From an uncultured Lachnospiraceae bacterium (GTDB lineage Bacteria; Bacillota; Clostridia; Lachnospirales; Lachnospiraceae): a stretch of DNA of 64,000 bases. The position numbers and the translations under genes are program-made. Of the stretch, positions 17,557 through 25,805 are shown one piece after another. Every line of letters starts with the position of its first letter. Within the stretch, counting starts at the first letter, position 1. Under the pieces are notes generated by a model, which saw only the letters and a list, made by a program, of their open reading frames with translations, was not told the DNA's origin and made no database searches. The stretch spans positions 1 through 64,000 of the forward strand of contig CANRMI010000011.1 in the NCBI GenBank assembly GCA_947631685.1, in the 5' to 3' direction.

Positions 17557-17802
17557 ATGGCAGTTAAAATCAGATTGAGAAGAATGGGACAAAAGAAGTC
17601 TCCTTATTACAGAATCGTTGTATCCGATTCCCATTCTCCCAGAGACGGTAAGTTCATCGAGGAGATCGGTACCTACGATCCTAACACGGAGCCCAGCACT
17701 TTCAAAGTCAATGAGGAACTGGCAAAGAAATGGCTGGCAAACGGTGCGCAGCCTACCGAGGTAGTAGGAAAGCTGTTCAAGGCAGCCGGCATCGAAAAAT
17801 AG
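17557..17802 (+). CDS. rpsP: 30S ribosomal protein S16
   Basis: Small-subunit protein of 81 residues. The start [20 protein letters not shown] and the [16 protein letters not shown] segment are the S16 signature. It heads the rpsP-khpA-rimM-trmD-rplS block of translation genes. Confidence 0.98.
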   Translation: MAVKIRLRRMGQKKSPYYRIVVSDSHSPRDGKFIEEIGTYDPNTEPSTFKVNEELAKKWLANGAQPTEVVGKLFKAAGIEK

Positions 17803-17837
17803 TCATGACCGTATGACGGTGTGTCAGGAGGTGGATT

Positions 17838-18065
17838 ATGAAGGAATTAGTTGAGGTTATTGCAAAGGCACTTGTGGATAATCCGGATGAAGTGACTGTG
17901 ACGGAAAAAGAAGAGGGAAAAAATGTCACTGTGGAGCTTCATGTCGCGCCCTCCGATATGGGTAAGGTGATCGGCAAGCAGGGAAGGATCGCGAAGGCAA
18001 TCCGAGCGGTTGTCAAAGCAGCGTCCTCCAAAGACAATAAGAGAGTGGATGTGGAAATCATCTGA
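17838..18065 (+). CDS. khpA: KH-domain RNA-binding protein KhpA (YlqC)
   Basis: Protein of 75 residues holding one KH domain; the GxxG loop is GKQG within MGKVIGKQGRIAKAIRAV. In streptococci KhpA works with KhpB in cell-shape control and RNA binding; here only the domain and position between rpsP and rimM are visible. GGAGG lies eight bases before the ATG. The short gap after rpsP contains an ACCGT-ATG-ACGGT hairpin. Confidence 0.93.
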   Translation: MKELVEVIAKALVDNPDEVTVTEKEEGKNVTVELHVAPSDMGKVIGKQGRIAKAIRAVVKAASSKDNKRVDVEII

Positions 18066-18111
18066 CAAAAGCTTTATCGGCCGGGAGGCAGATGCGGCAT
18101 AGGAAACTGTT

Positions 18112-18639
18112 ATGGAAGATATTTTGAAAGTGGGAGTCATCACCTCTCCTCATGGTATCCGGGGAGAGGTGAAAGTATATCCCACAACAGACGAACCCAA
18201 GCGTTTTAAACGCTTAAAGCAGGTCCTGCTGGATACCGGCAGGGGTATGACGGCCATAGAGATTGAAGGCGTGAAGTTCTTTAAAAATATGGTAATCCTG
18301 AAGCTCAAGGGCCTGGATACGCCGGAAGAGGCGGAGAAATATCGGCAAAAAGAGCTGTATGTGGAGCGCAAAGATGCGGTCAGGCTGCAAAAGGACGAGT
18401 ACTTTATTGCGGATCTGATAGGCCTTTTCGTGGAAGACGAAGAGGGAAAGCCTTTAGGGACTCTGACGGATGTTATTGCCACGGGAGCGAACGATGTTTA
18501 TGCGGTGACGCTTTCTGAGAACAGTGCGTACGGAGAGGCGGGAACGGAGGTACTCCTGCCTGCCATCAGGCAGTGCGTGCTGCAGGTTCTGCCCAAAGAG
18601 AACAAGATGGTGGTACATGTCATGGAAGGACTGCTGTAA
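18112..18639 (+). CDS. rimM: 16S rRNA processing protein RimM
   Basis: Assembly factor for the 30S head that binds S19, 175 residues. The N-terminal barrel begins LKVGVITSPHGIRGEVKVYPTTDEP; the second PRC-barrel half is EYFIADLIGLFVEDEEG with GANDVYAV and the LLPAI segment. The gene ends TAATG, overlapping the trmD start. Confidence 0.95.
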   Translation: MEDILKVGVITSPHGIRGEVKVYPTTDEPKRFKRLKQVLLDTGRGMTAIEIEGVKFFKNMVILKLKGLDTPEEAEKYRQKELYVERKDAVRLQKDEYFIADLIGLFVEDEEGKPLGTLTDVIATGANDVYAVTLSENSAYGEAGTEVLLPAIRQCVLQVLPKENKMVVHVMEGLL

Positions 18640-20027
18640 TGATGAAATTCCATATATTGACGCTGTTTCCCGAAATGATAGAAAACGGACTGTCCACAAG
18701 TATTGTGGGCCGGGCCAGAGAAAAGGGGCAGATCCTGGTAGATGCGGTAAATATCAGGGATTTTTCACAGGATAAGCACAAAAAGACGGATGATTATACC
18801 TACGGCGGAGGCGCCGGTCTGCTTATGCAGGCTCAGCCCGTCTACGACGCGTGGAAATCCGTAGAAGAGAAAAAGAGCTGTCCCAAACGCCTGCGTACCA
18901 TTTACGCAACCCCCAAAGGGGCTCTGTTTACCCAGTCCATGGCGGAGGAGCTTGCCAGGGAAGACGAAGTGGTCATTTTGTGCGGGCATTACGAAGGCAT
19001 TGACGAGAGGGTGCTGGAAGAGATCGTAACGGACTATGTTTCCATTGGGGACTATGTGCTCACCGGCGGAGAGCTGGCGGCTATGGTGATGGTGGATGCT
19101 GTTGCCAGACTGGTTCCCGGTGTACTGCACAATGAAAATTCGGCGGAGACAGAAAGCTTTCACAGGCATCTGCTGGAATATCCCCAGTATTCCCGGCCGG
19201 AAGTCTGGCGGGGAAAAAAAGTGCCTGAGGTATTGCTGGAGGGCGACCATAAGAAAATTGCCGGCTGGCGTCTGGAGCAGTCTCTGGCGCTGACGAAAGA
19301 GCGGCGTCCGGATCTGTACGCCCGCTACCGGGAAGAGGAAAACGTGATTGCCAGCCTTTCTCGCTGCAAACGGCATAATATCCCCATGATAGAGAGTCTT
19401 TCCAGAGGACGTGGAGAAATCCTGTATAACGAAGCCGGAAATTTACTGATACAGGACAGGAGTTCCTACCTGTGCTCCGCTGCCGGAGAAGAAAGCGGTT
19501 TAAAGATGGCGGCGTTATGGGAGGAGGCCGAAGAGGTGCTGGCTTTCCAGAAATTTCTGGCGGATATGCTGGAAGAAAAAACGGACCTGCGTGCGGTGCA
19601 GGAATACCGGCCGGCCTGCTATACCCAGAAGAATCCTCTTCGGGTAACCCACAAGGACATCAGGCGTTTAGGCCCCGATGAACTGTCCTATGCGGAGGCA
19701 CACTGGGAAAATTGCGGGGCGAAAGAAAGGGCCTTTTCTTTACAAGACTGTACCTTGTACGGCGCCTACGCACAGGAGCGTCTGGTGGGATTTGGAGGCT
19801 GGTATGCTGACGGCAGCCTGGGACCCCTGTTTGTGGAGGAGAGCTTTCGCGGAAGAAAGATTGGCGCGTCCCTGGAGGCATTTTGTGTCAACAGACAGCT
19901 GGAGGCAGGATATGTGCCCTATGGTTTGATCCCGGCGGAGAATGAGGCCGCTATGGGGCTCCAGGAGCATTTGGGCCTGTACCTGGCGTCTGAAAGCGTC
20001 TGGCTGCTGCGCAGGGAAAAACCGTAA
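18639..20027 (+). CDS. trmD: tRNA (guanine-N1)-methyltransferase TrmD fused to a GNAT-like acetyltransferase domain
   Basis: Bifunctional-looking protein of 462 residues, about twice the usual TrmD length (near 240). Residues 1-240 are a complete TrmD, which methylates G37 of tRNA with SAM: TYGGGAGLLMQ (54-64), LCGHYEGIDERV (114-125), the trefoil-knot SIGDYVLTGGELA (135-147), DAVARLVPGVL (153-163) and ESFHRHLLEYPQYSRP (172-187). Residues about 245-462 form a separate domain ending in a GNAT/FR47-like core: LVGFGGWY (382-389), LGPLFVEESFRGRKIGASLE (394-413, an RxxxIG acetyl-CoA loop) and IPAENEAAMGLQEHLGL (431-447). The ATG overlaps the rimM stop. No frameshift or internal start separates the parts. 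The target of the second domain is unknown. Confidence 0.9.
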   Translation: MMKFHILTLFPEMIENGLSTSIVGRAREKGQILVDAVNIRDFSQDKHKKTDDYTYGGGAGLLMQAQPVYDAWKSVEEKKSCPKRLRTIYATPKGALFTQSMAEELAREDEVVILCGHYEGIDERVLEEIVTDYVSIGDYVLTGGELAAMVMVDAVARLVPGVLHNENSAETESFHRHLLEYPQYSRPEVWRGKKVPEVLLEGDHKKIAGWRLEQSLALTKERRPDLYARYREEENVIASLSRCKRHNIPMIESLSRGRGEILYNEAGNLLIQDRSSYLCSAAGEESGLKMAALWEEAEEVLAFQKFLADMLEEKTDLRAVQEYRPACYTQKNPLRVTHKDIRRLGPDELSYAEAHWENCGAKERAFSLQDCTLYGAYAQERLVGFGGWYADGSLGPLFVEESFRGRKIGASLEAFCVNRQLEAGYVPYGLIPAENEAAMGLQEHLGLYLASESVWLLRREKP

Positions 20028-20091
20028 TGGCGGCAGCACAGGCAGTCCGAGATAATCTCAGGCATCTTAGGCAGCCTGAAAGAAATAGTAC

Positions 20092-20120
20092 TTGCATTAA
20101 TCATGATATTATGTTAAAAT
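20092..20120 (+). promoter_or_regulatory. Extended -10 promoter for rplS
   Basis: TTGCAT at 20092-20097, 17-base spacer and TGT-TAAAAT with the -10 at 20115-20120. It gives rplS its own roughly 70-base leader, separate from the trmD operon. Confidence 0.6.
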
Positions 20121-20196
20121 GTCATTTGTTATGGAAACTGGATGGTCCTCTGTTACGAAAGGTATTACGAACATCTGACAGCAAAGGAGTAGAAAG

Positions 20197-20544
20197 ATGA
20201 GCGAAATTTTAAAAAGTATTGAAGCAGAGCAGTTAAAGGAAAACGTAGGCCAGTTTAACGTAGGTGATACGGTCAAGGTTTACGGTAAGATCAAGGAAGG
20301 CAACCGTGAGAGAATTCAGGTTTTTGAAGGCGTTGTGGTGAAGAGACAGGGCGGCAGCAACCGTGAGACTTTTACCGTCAGAAAAACTTCCAACGGCATC
20401 GGCGTAGAAAAGACATGGCCGCTGCATTCTCCCAATGTAGAGAAAGTGGAAGTGGTAAGAAGAGGTAAAGTAAGACGCGCGAAGCTGAACTATTTAAGAG
20501 ACCGTGTCGGCAAGAAAGCCAAAGTAAAGGAAATATTAAATTAA
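20197..20544 (+). CDS. rplS: 50S ribosomal protein L19
   Basis: Large-subunit protein of 115 residues at the 30S interface. The [31 protein letters not shown] and [20 protein letters not shown] segments are diagnostic. AAAGGAG is well spaced before the ATG. A strong terminator follows. Confidence 0.98.
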   Translation: MSEILKSIEAEQLKENVGQFNVGDTVKVYGKIKEGNRERIQVFEGVVVKRQGGSNRETFTVRKTSNGIGVEKTWPLHSPNVEKVEVVRRGKVRRAKLNYLRDRVGKKAKVKEILN

Positions 20545-20555
20545 GAATGCAGGGC

Positions 20556-20594
20556 GCACCTTTTCGGAAGATTCTGAAAAGGTGTACTTTTTTT
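20556..20594 (+). terminator. Rho-independent terminator after rplS
   Basis: CACCTTTTC (20557-20565) pairs with GAAAAGGTG (20576-20584); then a T-rich tract with seven T in a row. Confidence 0.88.
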
Positions 20595-20687
20595 GGAAAA
20601 GCATGGCGCATGAACCGGGATGGTAGTATAATACAATAGATACAGGTATTTTACCGGCTGGTCAATATCGGTTCTGTGAGGATAAGA

Positions 20688-21266
20688 ATGGGGAAACGCA
20701 GGGGTTTAAGCTTTTACAAAAAGAAAAAGAAGATAAGCGCAGCCGCACTCAAGGAGATCGCCTCCTGGATCTTTGGAATATTTGCTGCTGTGTTTATTGC
20801 GTTTGTAACGGTCTATGCGGTGGGAATGTCCGTCAGCATGGTGGGCGTTTCCATGGAGCCGGCCATTGCAAACGGACAGCAGGTATTGATCAATAGGTAT
20901 GCTTATCTGCTGGTAAAACCCAGAGCAGGGGACGTGGTGGCTTTTCTGCCCAACGGTAACCGGAATTCCCACTATTATGTCAAGAGAGTTGTAGCGGGGC
21001 CGGGAGATACGGTGGAGATCAGGGATGGAAGGCTCTACGTCAACGGGCTCCAGGTCATAGAGGAATACGACAAAATGGCGGAGGCCGGGATCGCGGAAAA
21101 TCCTGTCACGCTGGGAGCGGACGAATATTTTGTGCTGGGAGACAACCGGAACAATTCTGAGGACAGCCGTTCCGCTAATATCGGCCTTGTCAAGGGCAGG
21201 GACATTGTGGGCAGGGTCTGGTTTAAATTAAAGCAGGGCGGAAATGCGATGGGCTTTGTAAAATAG
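20688..21266 (+). CDS. lepB: Signal peptidase I (first copy)
   Basis: Membrane-bound serine protease that removes signal peptides, 192 residues. ATG 20688 has GAGGAT upstream; a GTG at 20676 overlaps it. A lysine-rich cytoplasmic start precedes one membrane helix (residues about 25-48). The catalytic serine is in GVSMEPAI, the general-base lysine in YYVKRVVAGPGD, and box E is VLGDNRNNSEDSRSANIG. It is separated from a second paralogue by rbgA. Confidence 0.93.
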   Translation: MGKRRGLSFYKKKKKISAAALKEIASWIFGIFAAVFIAFVTVYAVGMSVSMVGVSMEPAIANGQQVLINRYAYLLVKPRAGDVVAFLPNGNRNSHYYVKRVVAGPGDTVEIRDGRLYVNGLQVIEEYDKMAEAGIAENPVTLGADEYFVLGDNRNNSEDSRSANIGLVKGRDIVGRVWFKLKQGGNAMGFVK

Positions 21267-21283
21267 TAAAGGATACAGGGAAT

Positions 21284-22201
21284 ATGTCTGTCATAGAAGA
21301 AGATAGAAAAAAGAGCGTCATCAACTGGTATCCCGGGCATATGACAAAAGCCCGCCGTATGATGCAGGAAGACATGAAGCTGATAGATCTGCTGATTGAG
21401 CTGGTGGATGCCAGGGTGCCTTTATCCAGCAGAAATCCGGATATTGATGAGCTGGGGAAAAACAAAGCCAGAATCCTTTTGTTGAACAAAGCGGATCTGG
21501 CAGATCAGACGGCAAACCGGATATGGAAGGCGTATTTTCAGGAGCGGGGCCTTTTCGTGCTGGAGATCAACGCTAAGACCGGTGCCGGTATCAGGGAGAT
21601 TCAGCCCCTGGTGCAGCAGGCGTGCAGGGAAAAGCTGGAAAGGGACAGAAAAAGAGGCATTGTCAACCGGCCGGTACGTGCCATGGTGGCCGGCATTCCC
21701 AATGTGGGCAAGTCTACTTTTATCAATTCCTTTGCCGGAAAATCCTGTACCAAAACCGGCAACAGGCCGGGTGTCACCAAGGGAAAGCAATGGATACGCC
21801 TGAATAAGTCTTTGGAGCTTTTGGATACGCCCGGTATCCTCTGGCCTAAATTTCAGGATAGGGATGTGGGACTGCGGCTGGCGTTTATCGGTTCCATGAA
21901 TGATGAGATCCTGGTGATCCGGGAAATGGCATTGGAACTGTTAGACTTTCTGATACAATCCTATCCCCGCAGTCTGGAAGAGCGCTACGGTATGAAACTG
22001 GCAGAAATAAAAGGCGGGACTGTGGGTATACTGGAAGAGATTGCCAGGGTAAGAAAATGCTATTTAAAGGGTGAGGAGCCGGATTACGACAGGGCGGCCT
22101 CCCTGCTGATAGAGGACTTCAGAAACGGCAGACTGGGAAGAATCACGCTGGAGCTGCCCGAAACAGATAGAAAAACGCAGAATGGAGACGGAGTGGAATG
22201 A
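21284..22201 (+). CDS. rbgA: Ribosome biogenesis GTPase RbgA (YlqF)
   Basis: Late 50S assembly GTPase, 305 residues. The G motifs are circularly permuted as expected: G4 LLNKADLAD (near residue 67) comes before G1 GIPNVGKSTFIN and G3 DTPGIL. INWYPGHMTKARRMM is the typical start and the C-terminal ANTAR-like region is present. The gene sits between two signal peptidase genes and overlaps the second by ATGA. Confidence 0.95.
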   Translation: MSVIEEDRKKSVINWYPGHMTKARRMMQEDMKLIDLLIELVDARVPLSSRNPDIDELGKNKARILLLNKADLADQTANRIWKAYFQERGLFVLEINAKTGAGIREIQPLVQQACREKLERDRKRGIVNRPVRAMVAGIPNVGKSTFINSFAGKSCTKTGNRPGVTKGKQWIRLNKSLELLDTPGILWPKFQDRDVGLRLAFIGSMNDEILVIREMALELLDFLIQSYPRSLEERYGMKLAEIKGGTVGILEEIARVRKCYLKGEEPDYDRAASLLIEDFRNGRLGRITLELPETDRKTQNGDGVE

Positions 22202-22770
22202 AAGAAAAAGGTATATTGAGAGAAATATTGAGTACCAGTATTTTTTTGCTGATCGTAGTGTTTGCTACCTACCTGCTCATTACCTTTGTGGCCCAGCGGG
22301 CGGTGGTAAGGGGCTCATCCATGGAGCCGACGCTTTACGGCAAGGATGCAAGCAATCCGGAGGTAGTGGGGGACAGTCTGATCGTGGATAAGATCAGCTA
22401 TCGTTTCAGAGATCCCCAGCGTTTTGACATTATTGTGTTCAATTTTCAGTATAACAGCAAGGAAGACCTGATCAAGAGGATCATCGGACTGCCGGGCGAA
22501 ACGGTACAGATAGATGCGGACGGAAATATCTATATTAACGGAGAGCGTCTGGAAGAGGGCTACGGCAAGGAGGTCATATTGGATCCCGGCAGGGCTGCGG
22601 AGCCTATCACCCTGGGAGAGGGCGAGTATTTTGTTTTGGGCGATAACCGCAACAACAGTACGGACAGCCGTTCCGCCAGTGTAGGAAATGTGCATGAGAG
22701 CATGATCATCGGCAGGGCCTGGCTGCGCATCTGGCCTCTCAGCCGCTTTGGTATTTTAAAACACCGCTGA
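22198..22770 (+). CDS. lepB: Signal peptidase I (second copy)
   Basis: Second type I signal peptidase, 190 residues. It has one N-terminal membrane helix (residues about 11-32), catalytic serine in RGSSMEPTL, lysine in DLIKRIIGLPGE, and VLGDNRNNSTDSRSASVG. It is clearly distinct from the first copy in its linker and substrate-cleft segments, so the pair is not a recent duplication. It starts within the rbgA stop. Confidence 0.93.
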   Translation: MKEKGILREILSTSIFLLIVVFATYLLITFVAQRAVVRGSSMEPTLYGKDASNPEVVGDSLIVDKISYRFRDPQRFDIIVFNFQYNSKEDLIKRIIGLPGETVQIDADGNIYINGERLEEGYGKEVILDPGRAAEPITLGEGEYFVLGDNRNNSTDSRSASVGNVHESMIIGRAWLRIWPLSRFGILKHR

Positions 22771-22794
22771 TATCACAAAAGAAAAGGGGACGGA

Positions 22795-23559
22795 ATGGAA
22801 AACAGTGTTTCCGCCGTGAGGGCGGTTTTTGGAAAAGCTTCTCTGGAGGAGCTGCCGCTTCTGATAGCTGAATATGAACAGGACGGGAGAAGCGGCGTCC
22901 AGGCGCAGGTGCTCTCCGCAAAGAAAAAGCTGCAGGCTCTCGATAAGGAACTGAAACGCTTGGAAAAGATGAAAGTCTATGAGCATCAATACGCTGAGAC
23001 CGCCTTTATCTGCGGGATCGATGAGGCCGGAAGAGGGCCGCTGGCCGGACCGGTAGTAGCCGGCGCGGTCATATTGCCCAAGGATTGTGACATACTGTAT
23101 CTAAATGATTCCAAGCAACTCTCCGAAAAAAAAAGAGAGGAACTCTATGACGTGATCATGGAAAAAGCGACAGCGGCCGCGGTGGGGTATGCTTCTCCGG
23201 AACGGATCGATGAAATCAATATTTTACAGGCTACCTATGAGGCCATGCGGCAGGCAGTCGCGGGGCTGGCCATAAAGCCGGCGCTTCTGTTGAATGACGC
23301 GGTCACGATTCCCGGGCTGGACATGCCGCAGGTACCCATTATAAAGGGAGACGCCAAAAGCGTATCCATAGCGGCGGCCAGTATTTTAGCGAAAGTGACC
23401 AGGGACAGACTCATGAAAGAGTACGACAAGATATTTCCCATGTACGGCTTTGCGCAGAACAAAGGTTATGGATCCGCTTCGCATATTGCCGCATTGAAGC
23501 AGTATGGGGCCTGCCCCATTCACCGAAAGAGTTTCATCGGACATTTTATAGAGATATAG
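22795..23559 (+). CDS. rnhB: Ribonuclease HII
   Basis: Removes ribonucleotides and RNA from DNA hybrids, 254 residues. The catalytic core opens with FICGIDEAGRGPLAGPVVAG (about residue 65), with KGDAKSVSIAAASILAKV and the distal DxxxP-like region present. An extra N-terminal 60 residues, helical, is common in Firmicute RnhB. The order rbgA-rnhB-ylqG-ylqH matches Bacillus subtilis apart from the inserted signal peptidase. Confidence 0.95.
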   Translation: MENSVSAVRAVFGKASLEELPLLIAEYEQDGRSGVQAQVLSAKKKLQALDKELKRLEKMKVYEHQYAETAFICGIDEAGRGPLAGPVVAGAVILPKDCDILYLNDSKQLSEKKREELYDVIMEKATAAAVGYASPERIDEINILQATYEAMRQAVAGLAIKPALLLNDAVTIPGLDMPQVPIIKGDAKSVSIAAASILAKVTRDRLMKEYDKIFPMYGFAQNKGYGSASHIAALKQYGACPIHRKSFIGHFIEI

Positions 23560-23567
23560 GAGGCTTC

Positions 23568-25316
23568 ATGAGGCTTTCGGACATTTTTTCCCCGTCTCCC
23601 CGCCCGGTAAAGGGGGAGAAAAGCGCTTCTCTCCGCAGCGGAGGAAGTTCCAGCGACAATATCAACAGACAGATCAAAGCGCTGACTCCCGGCAAGGTGA
23701 TCCAGGGGGAAGTATTGGACAAAAACGGCGGGGAAGTCAGGATTAAATTAAGTGATGATATGGTCCTTACAGCGCGACTGGATAAGGATGTGAACGTGGA
23801 GGCTGGCAGGCTGCTTGCTTTTGAAGTACGCAACAATGGCAGCTTTCTTTCATTGAGTCCGCTTTTTACCAATACGGCCAACACGGATACGGTGCTGAAG
23901 GCCCTGCAGATGGCGGGGCTGCCGGTCAACAGTGACACCGTGGCCATGACGGATGCCATGATGCAGCAGGGGATGAGCATTGACAGCAAATCTCTGCAGA
24001 GTATGTTTAAAGAAGTTGTGGCTTTTTCCCAGACCGATCCGGTGAATATCGTAACCCTGCATCAGCTGGGGTTGGAGGTAAATGAAGAGAATATACAGCA
24101 GCTGGAAAATTATCAGAATTTACGATACCAGCTGCTGGAGGGTATAACCGATGTGCTTTCTGAACTGCCCGGCGCGCTGCAGCAGGCCGTCGCGGCAGGC
24201 GGCGAAGAGGGCGGCGTCAAGATGTATCAGGCGCTGTTGGGACTGTTTCTCACAGAAAGCGCAGGGGAAGGCGAAGAAGGAGAAGTTTCAGAGAACCTGA
24301 CAGAGGGAACCGTCAGTCCCGGAAAGGGAGAACAGGTTTTGCAGGAAGCCGGTATCCAGGCGCCCGCGGCGGGGCAGGAAGCCGGAAACACACAGGAGGC
24401 AGTGTCCCTGGCGGCTTTTGCGGAAGGGGAAAACGCGATGCAGGAGGCTTTGACCGGGTTGACTGCCGGGGAGGATATAAGCGCGGAAAGCAGGCTGCCT
24501 TTGAACCCGGAAGAGCGGAATACGCTGGCAGCGCTGTTAGAGGAGCTTCCAAAGGAGAGCCTGCCGGATAAAGAGAACTTTCTGATGGCGCTCAGGCAGG
24601 GGAGTCTGGATACCAGGGAAGTGCTTACGGCGCTGTCCCATGTCCAGGGCGGGGAGGCTGCGGAGAAAGCCCTGGTGGAACTGTTGAAAAGTCCGGAATT
24701 TGGCAAGCTGTTTCGGGAGCAGGTACTGGAGCAGTGGGCCTTAAAACCGGATGAGGTAATGAAAGAAAATAAAGTAGAAGAACTCTATGATAAACTCCAG
24801 AAGCAGTTAGACAATATGAAGGAAATCTTGCAAAATGCCGGCGCGGGACAGACCGCAGCGGCAAAAAATGCAGGAAATATCAGTCAAAATCTGGATTTTA
24901 TGAATCAGATGAACCATTTATACACCTATGTGCAGCTGCCGCTTAAAATGGCCGGCGGACAGACCACGGGGGATCTGTATGTCTATACCAACAAGCGTTC
25001 CCTGGCTGAAAGGGACGGCAATGTCAGCGCCCTGCTGCATTTAGACATGGAAAATCTGGGTCCTGTGGATGTGTATATCGCCATGCAGCAGGAGCGGGTG
25101 AGCACCCGTTTCACGGTGCGGGACGATGATATGCTGGACTTTTTAAACGACAATATGCATATTTTGAATGAACGCCTGGAAAAGAAAGGATATTCCATGC
25201 ACTGTGAAATGAGCGTCAGGGAAGAGGCCGCAAAGGAAAGCCCCATTGCGCATGTTCTGAACGGGGACAGAAACAATACGGTGCTGGCGCAATACGGATT
25301 TGACGTGCGCACGTAG
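23568..25316 (+). CDS. YlqG-like protein with FliK-type C-terminal domain
   Basis: Protein of 582 residues, no signal peptide. The N-terminus (LTPGKVIQGEVLDKNGGEVRIKL) looks like a small beta domain; residues about 130-390 are Glu/Ala/Gln-rich and low in complexity; the C-terminal 130 residues (YVQLPLKMAGGQTTGDLYVY, then ALLHLDMENLGPVDVYI) match the shape of the flagellar hook-length control protein FliK. It is followed by a FlhB-tail-like gene and preceded by rnhB, the B. subtilis ylqG-ylqH context. No other flagellar gene is in the window. The function of YlqG is not established. Confidence 0.7.
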   Translation: MRLSDIFSPSPRPVKGEKSASLRSGGSSSDNINRQIKALTPGKVIQGEVLDKNGGEVRIKLSDDMVLTARLDKDVNVEAGRLLAFEVRNNGSFLSLSPLFTNTANTDTVLKALQMAGLPVNSDTVAMTDAMMQQGMSIDSKSLQSMFKEVVAFSQTDPVNIVTLHQLGLEVNEENIQQLENYQNLRYQLLEGITDVLSELPGALQQAVAAGGEEGGVKMYQALLGLFLTESAGEGEEGEVSENLTEGTVSPGKGEQVLQEAGIQAPAAGQEAGNTQEAVSLAAFAEGENAMQEALTGLTAGEDISAESRLPLNPEERNTLAALLEELPKESLPDKENFLMALRQGSLDTREVLTALSHVQGGEAAEKALVELLKSPEFGKLFREQVLEQWALKPDEVMKENKVEELYDKLQKQLDNMKEILQNAGAGQTAAAKNAGNISQNLDFMNQMNHLYTYVQLPLKMAGGQTTGDLYVYTNKRSLAERDGNVSALLHLDMENLGPVDVYIAMQQERVSTRFTVRDDDMLDFLNDNMHILNERLEKKGYSMHCEMSVREEAAKESPIAHVLNGDRNNTVLAQYGFDVRT

Positions 25317-25349
25317 GAAGCATATCCGCGCGGGAAAGGAGGAGGCAAA

Positions 25350-25634
25350 ATGGAAGAAAAAAAGCAAAAAGTAAAGCAGGCCGTTGCGCTGGAATATGAT
25401 CCCAACGAAGAGGCACCCAAGGTCATCGCTACCGGCCGGGGCGCTCTGGCAGAGCGTATTATCGAAAAGGCTAAAGAAGCGGATGTGCCGGTACACAGGG
25501 ATGACAAGCTGGCGGATACTCTGTCCCGTCTGGAGATAGGGGATATGATCCCCCCGGAGCTGTATGAGGTTGTGGCGGAAATCCTGGTTTTTGTGGATTC
25601 CATGGATAAGATCAGAGCGAAGATGAACAAATAG
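25350..25634 (+). CDS. YlqH-like protein, homologue of the FlhB cytoplasmic domain
   Basis: Protein of 94 residues corresponding to FlhB-C alone: AVALEYDPNEEAPKVIATGRG, then LAERIIEKAKEADVPVHRDDKLADTL and IPPELYEVVAEILVFV. The NPTH autocleavage motif just before this region in true FlhB is absent, as are its membrane helices. GGAGGAGG precedes the ATG. Its coupling to the FliK-like gene mirrors the FliK-FlhB substrate switch, but whether they act in export is unknown. Confidence 0.8.
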   Translation: MEEKKQKVKQAVALEYDPNEEAPKVIATGRGALAERIIEKAKEADVPVHRDDKLADTLSRLEIGDMIPPELYEVVAEILVFVDSMDKIRAKMNK

Positions 25635-25733
25635 TCTGTTTATTCTTTTCTAATGCATATCTTTTATTGTATATCAGTTTTTGATTTAAGAAAATCCTAA
25701 GAATTTTTTAAACGCATATGAAAACTTTTCTGT

Positions 25734-25739
25734 TATGCT
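25734..25739 (+). promoter_or_regulatory. Possible extended -10 promoter of the vanG-like operon
   Basis: TGT-TATGCT with -10 at 25734-25739 lies 66 bases ahead of the ligase start, in an AT-rich gap of about 170 bases. No good -35 is visible at 17 bases, so this depends on the TGn element. No VanR-type direct repeats were recognised. Confidence 0.35.
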
Positions 25740-25805
25740 GAATGTATTGTCCGGTTGGGAAATAAAATGAGAACAGGCATTCTGCAGAAGGGATGTGTAT
25801 ATGCG

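Noticed and set aside
18066-18111. GCCG-N11-CGGC ahead of rimM as a third prs/ppa-like element
   Set aside because: The loop is long and the conserved RGAATG block is missing.
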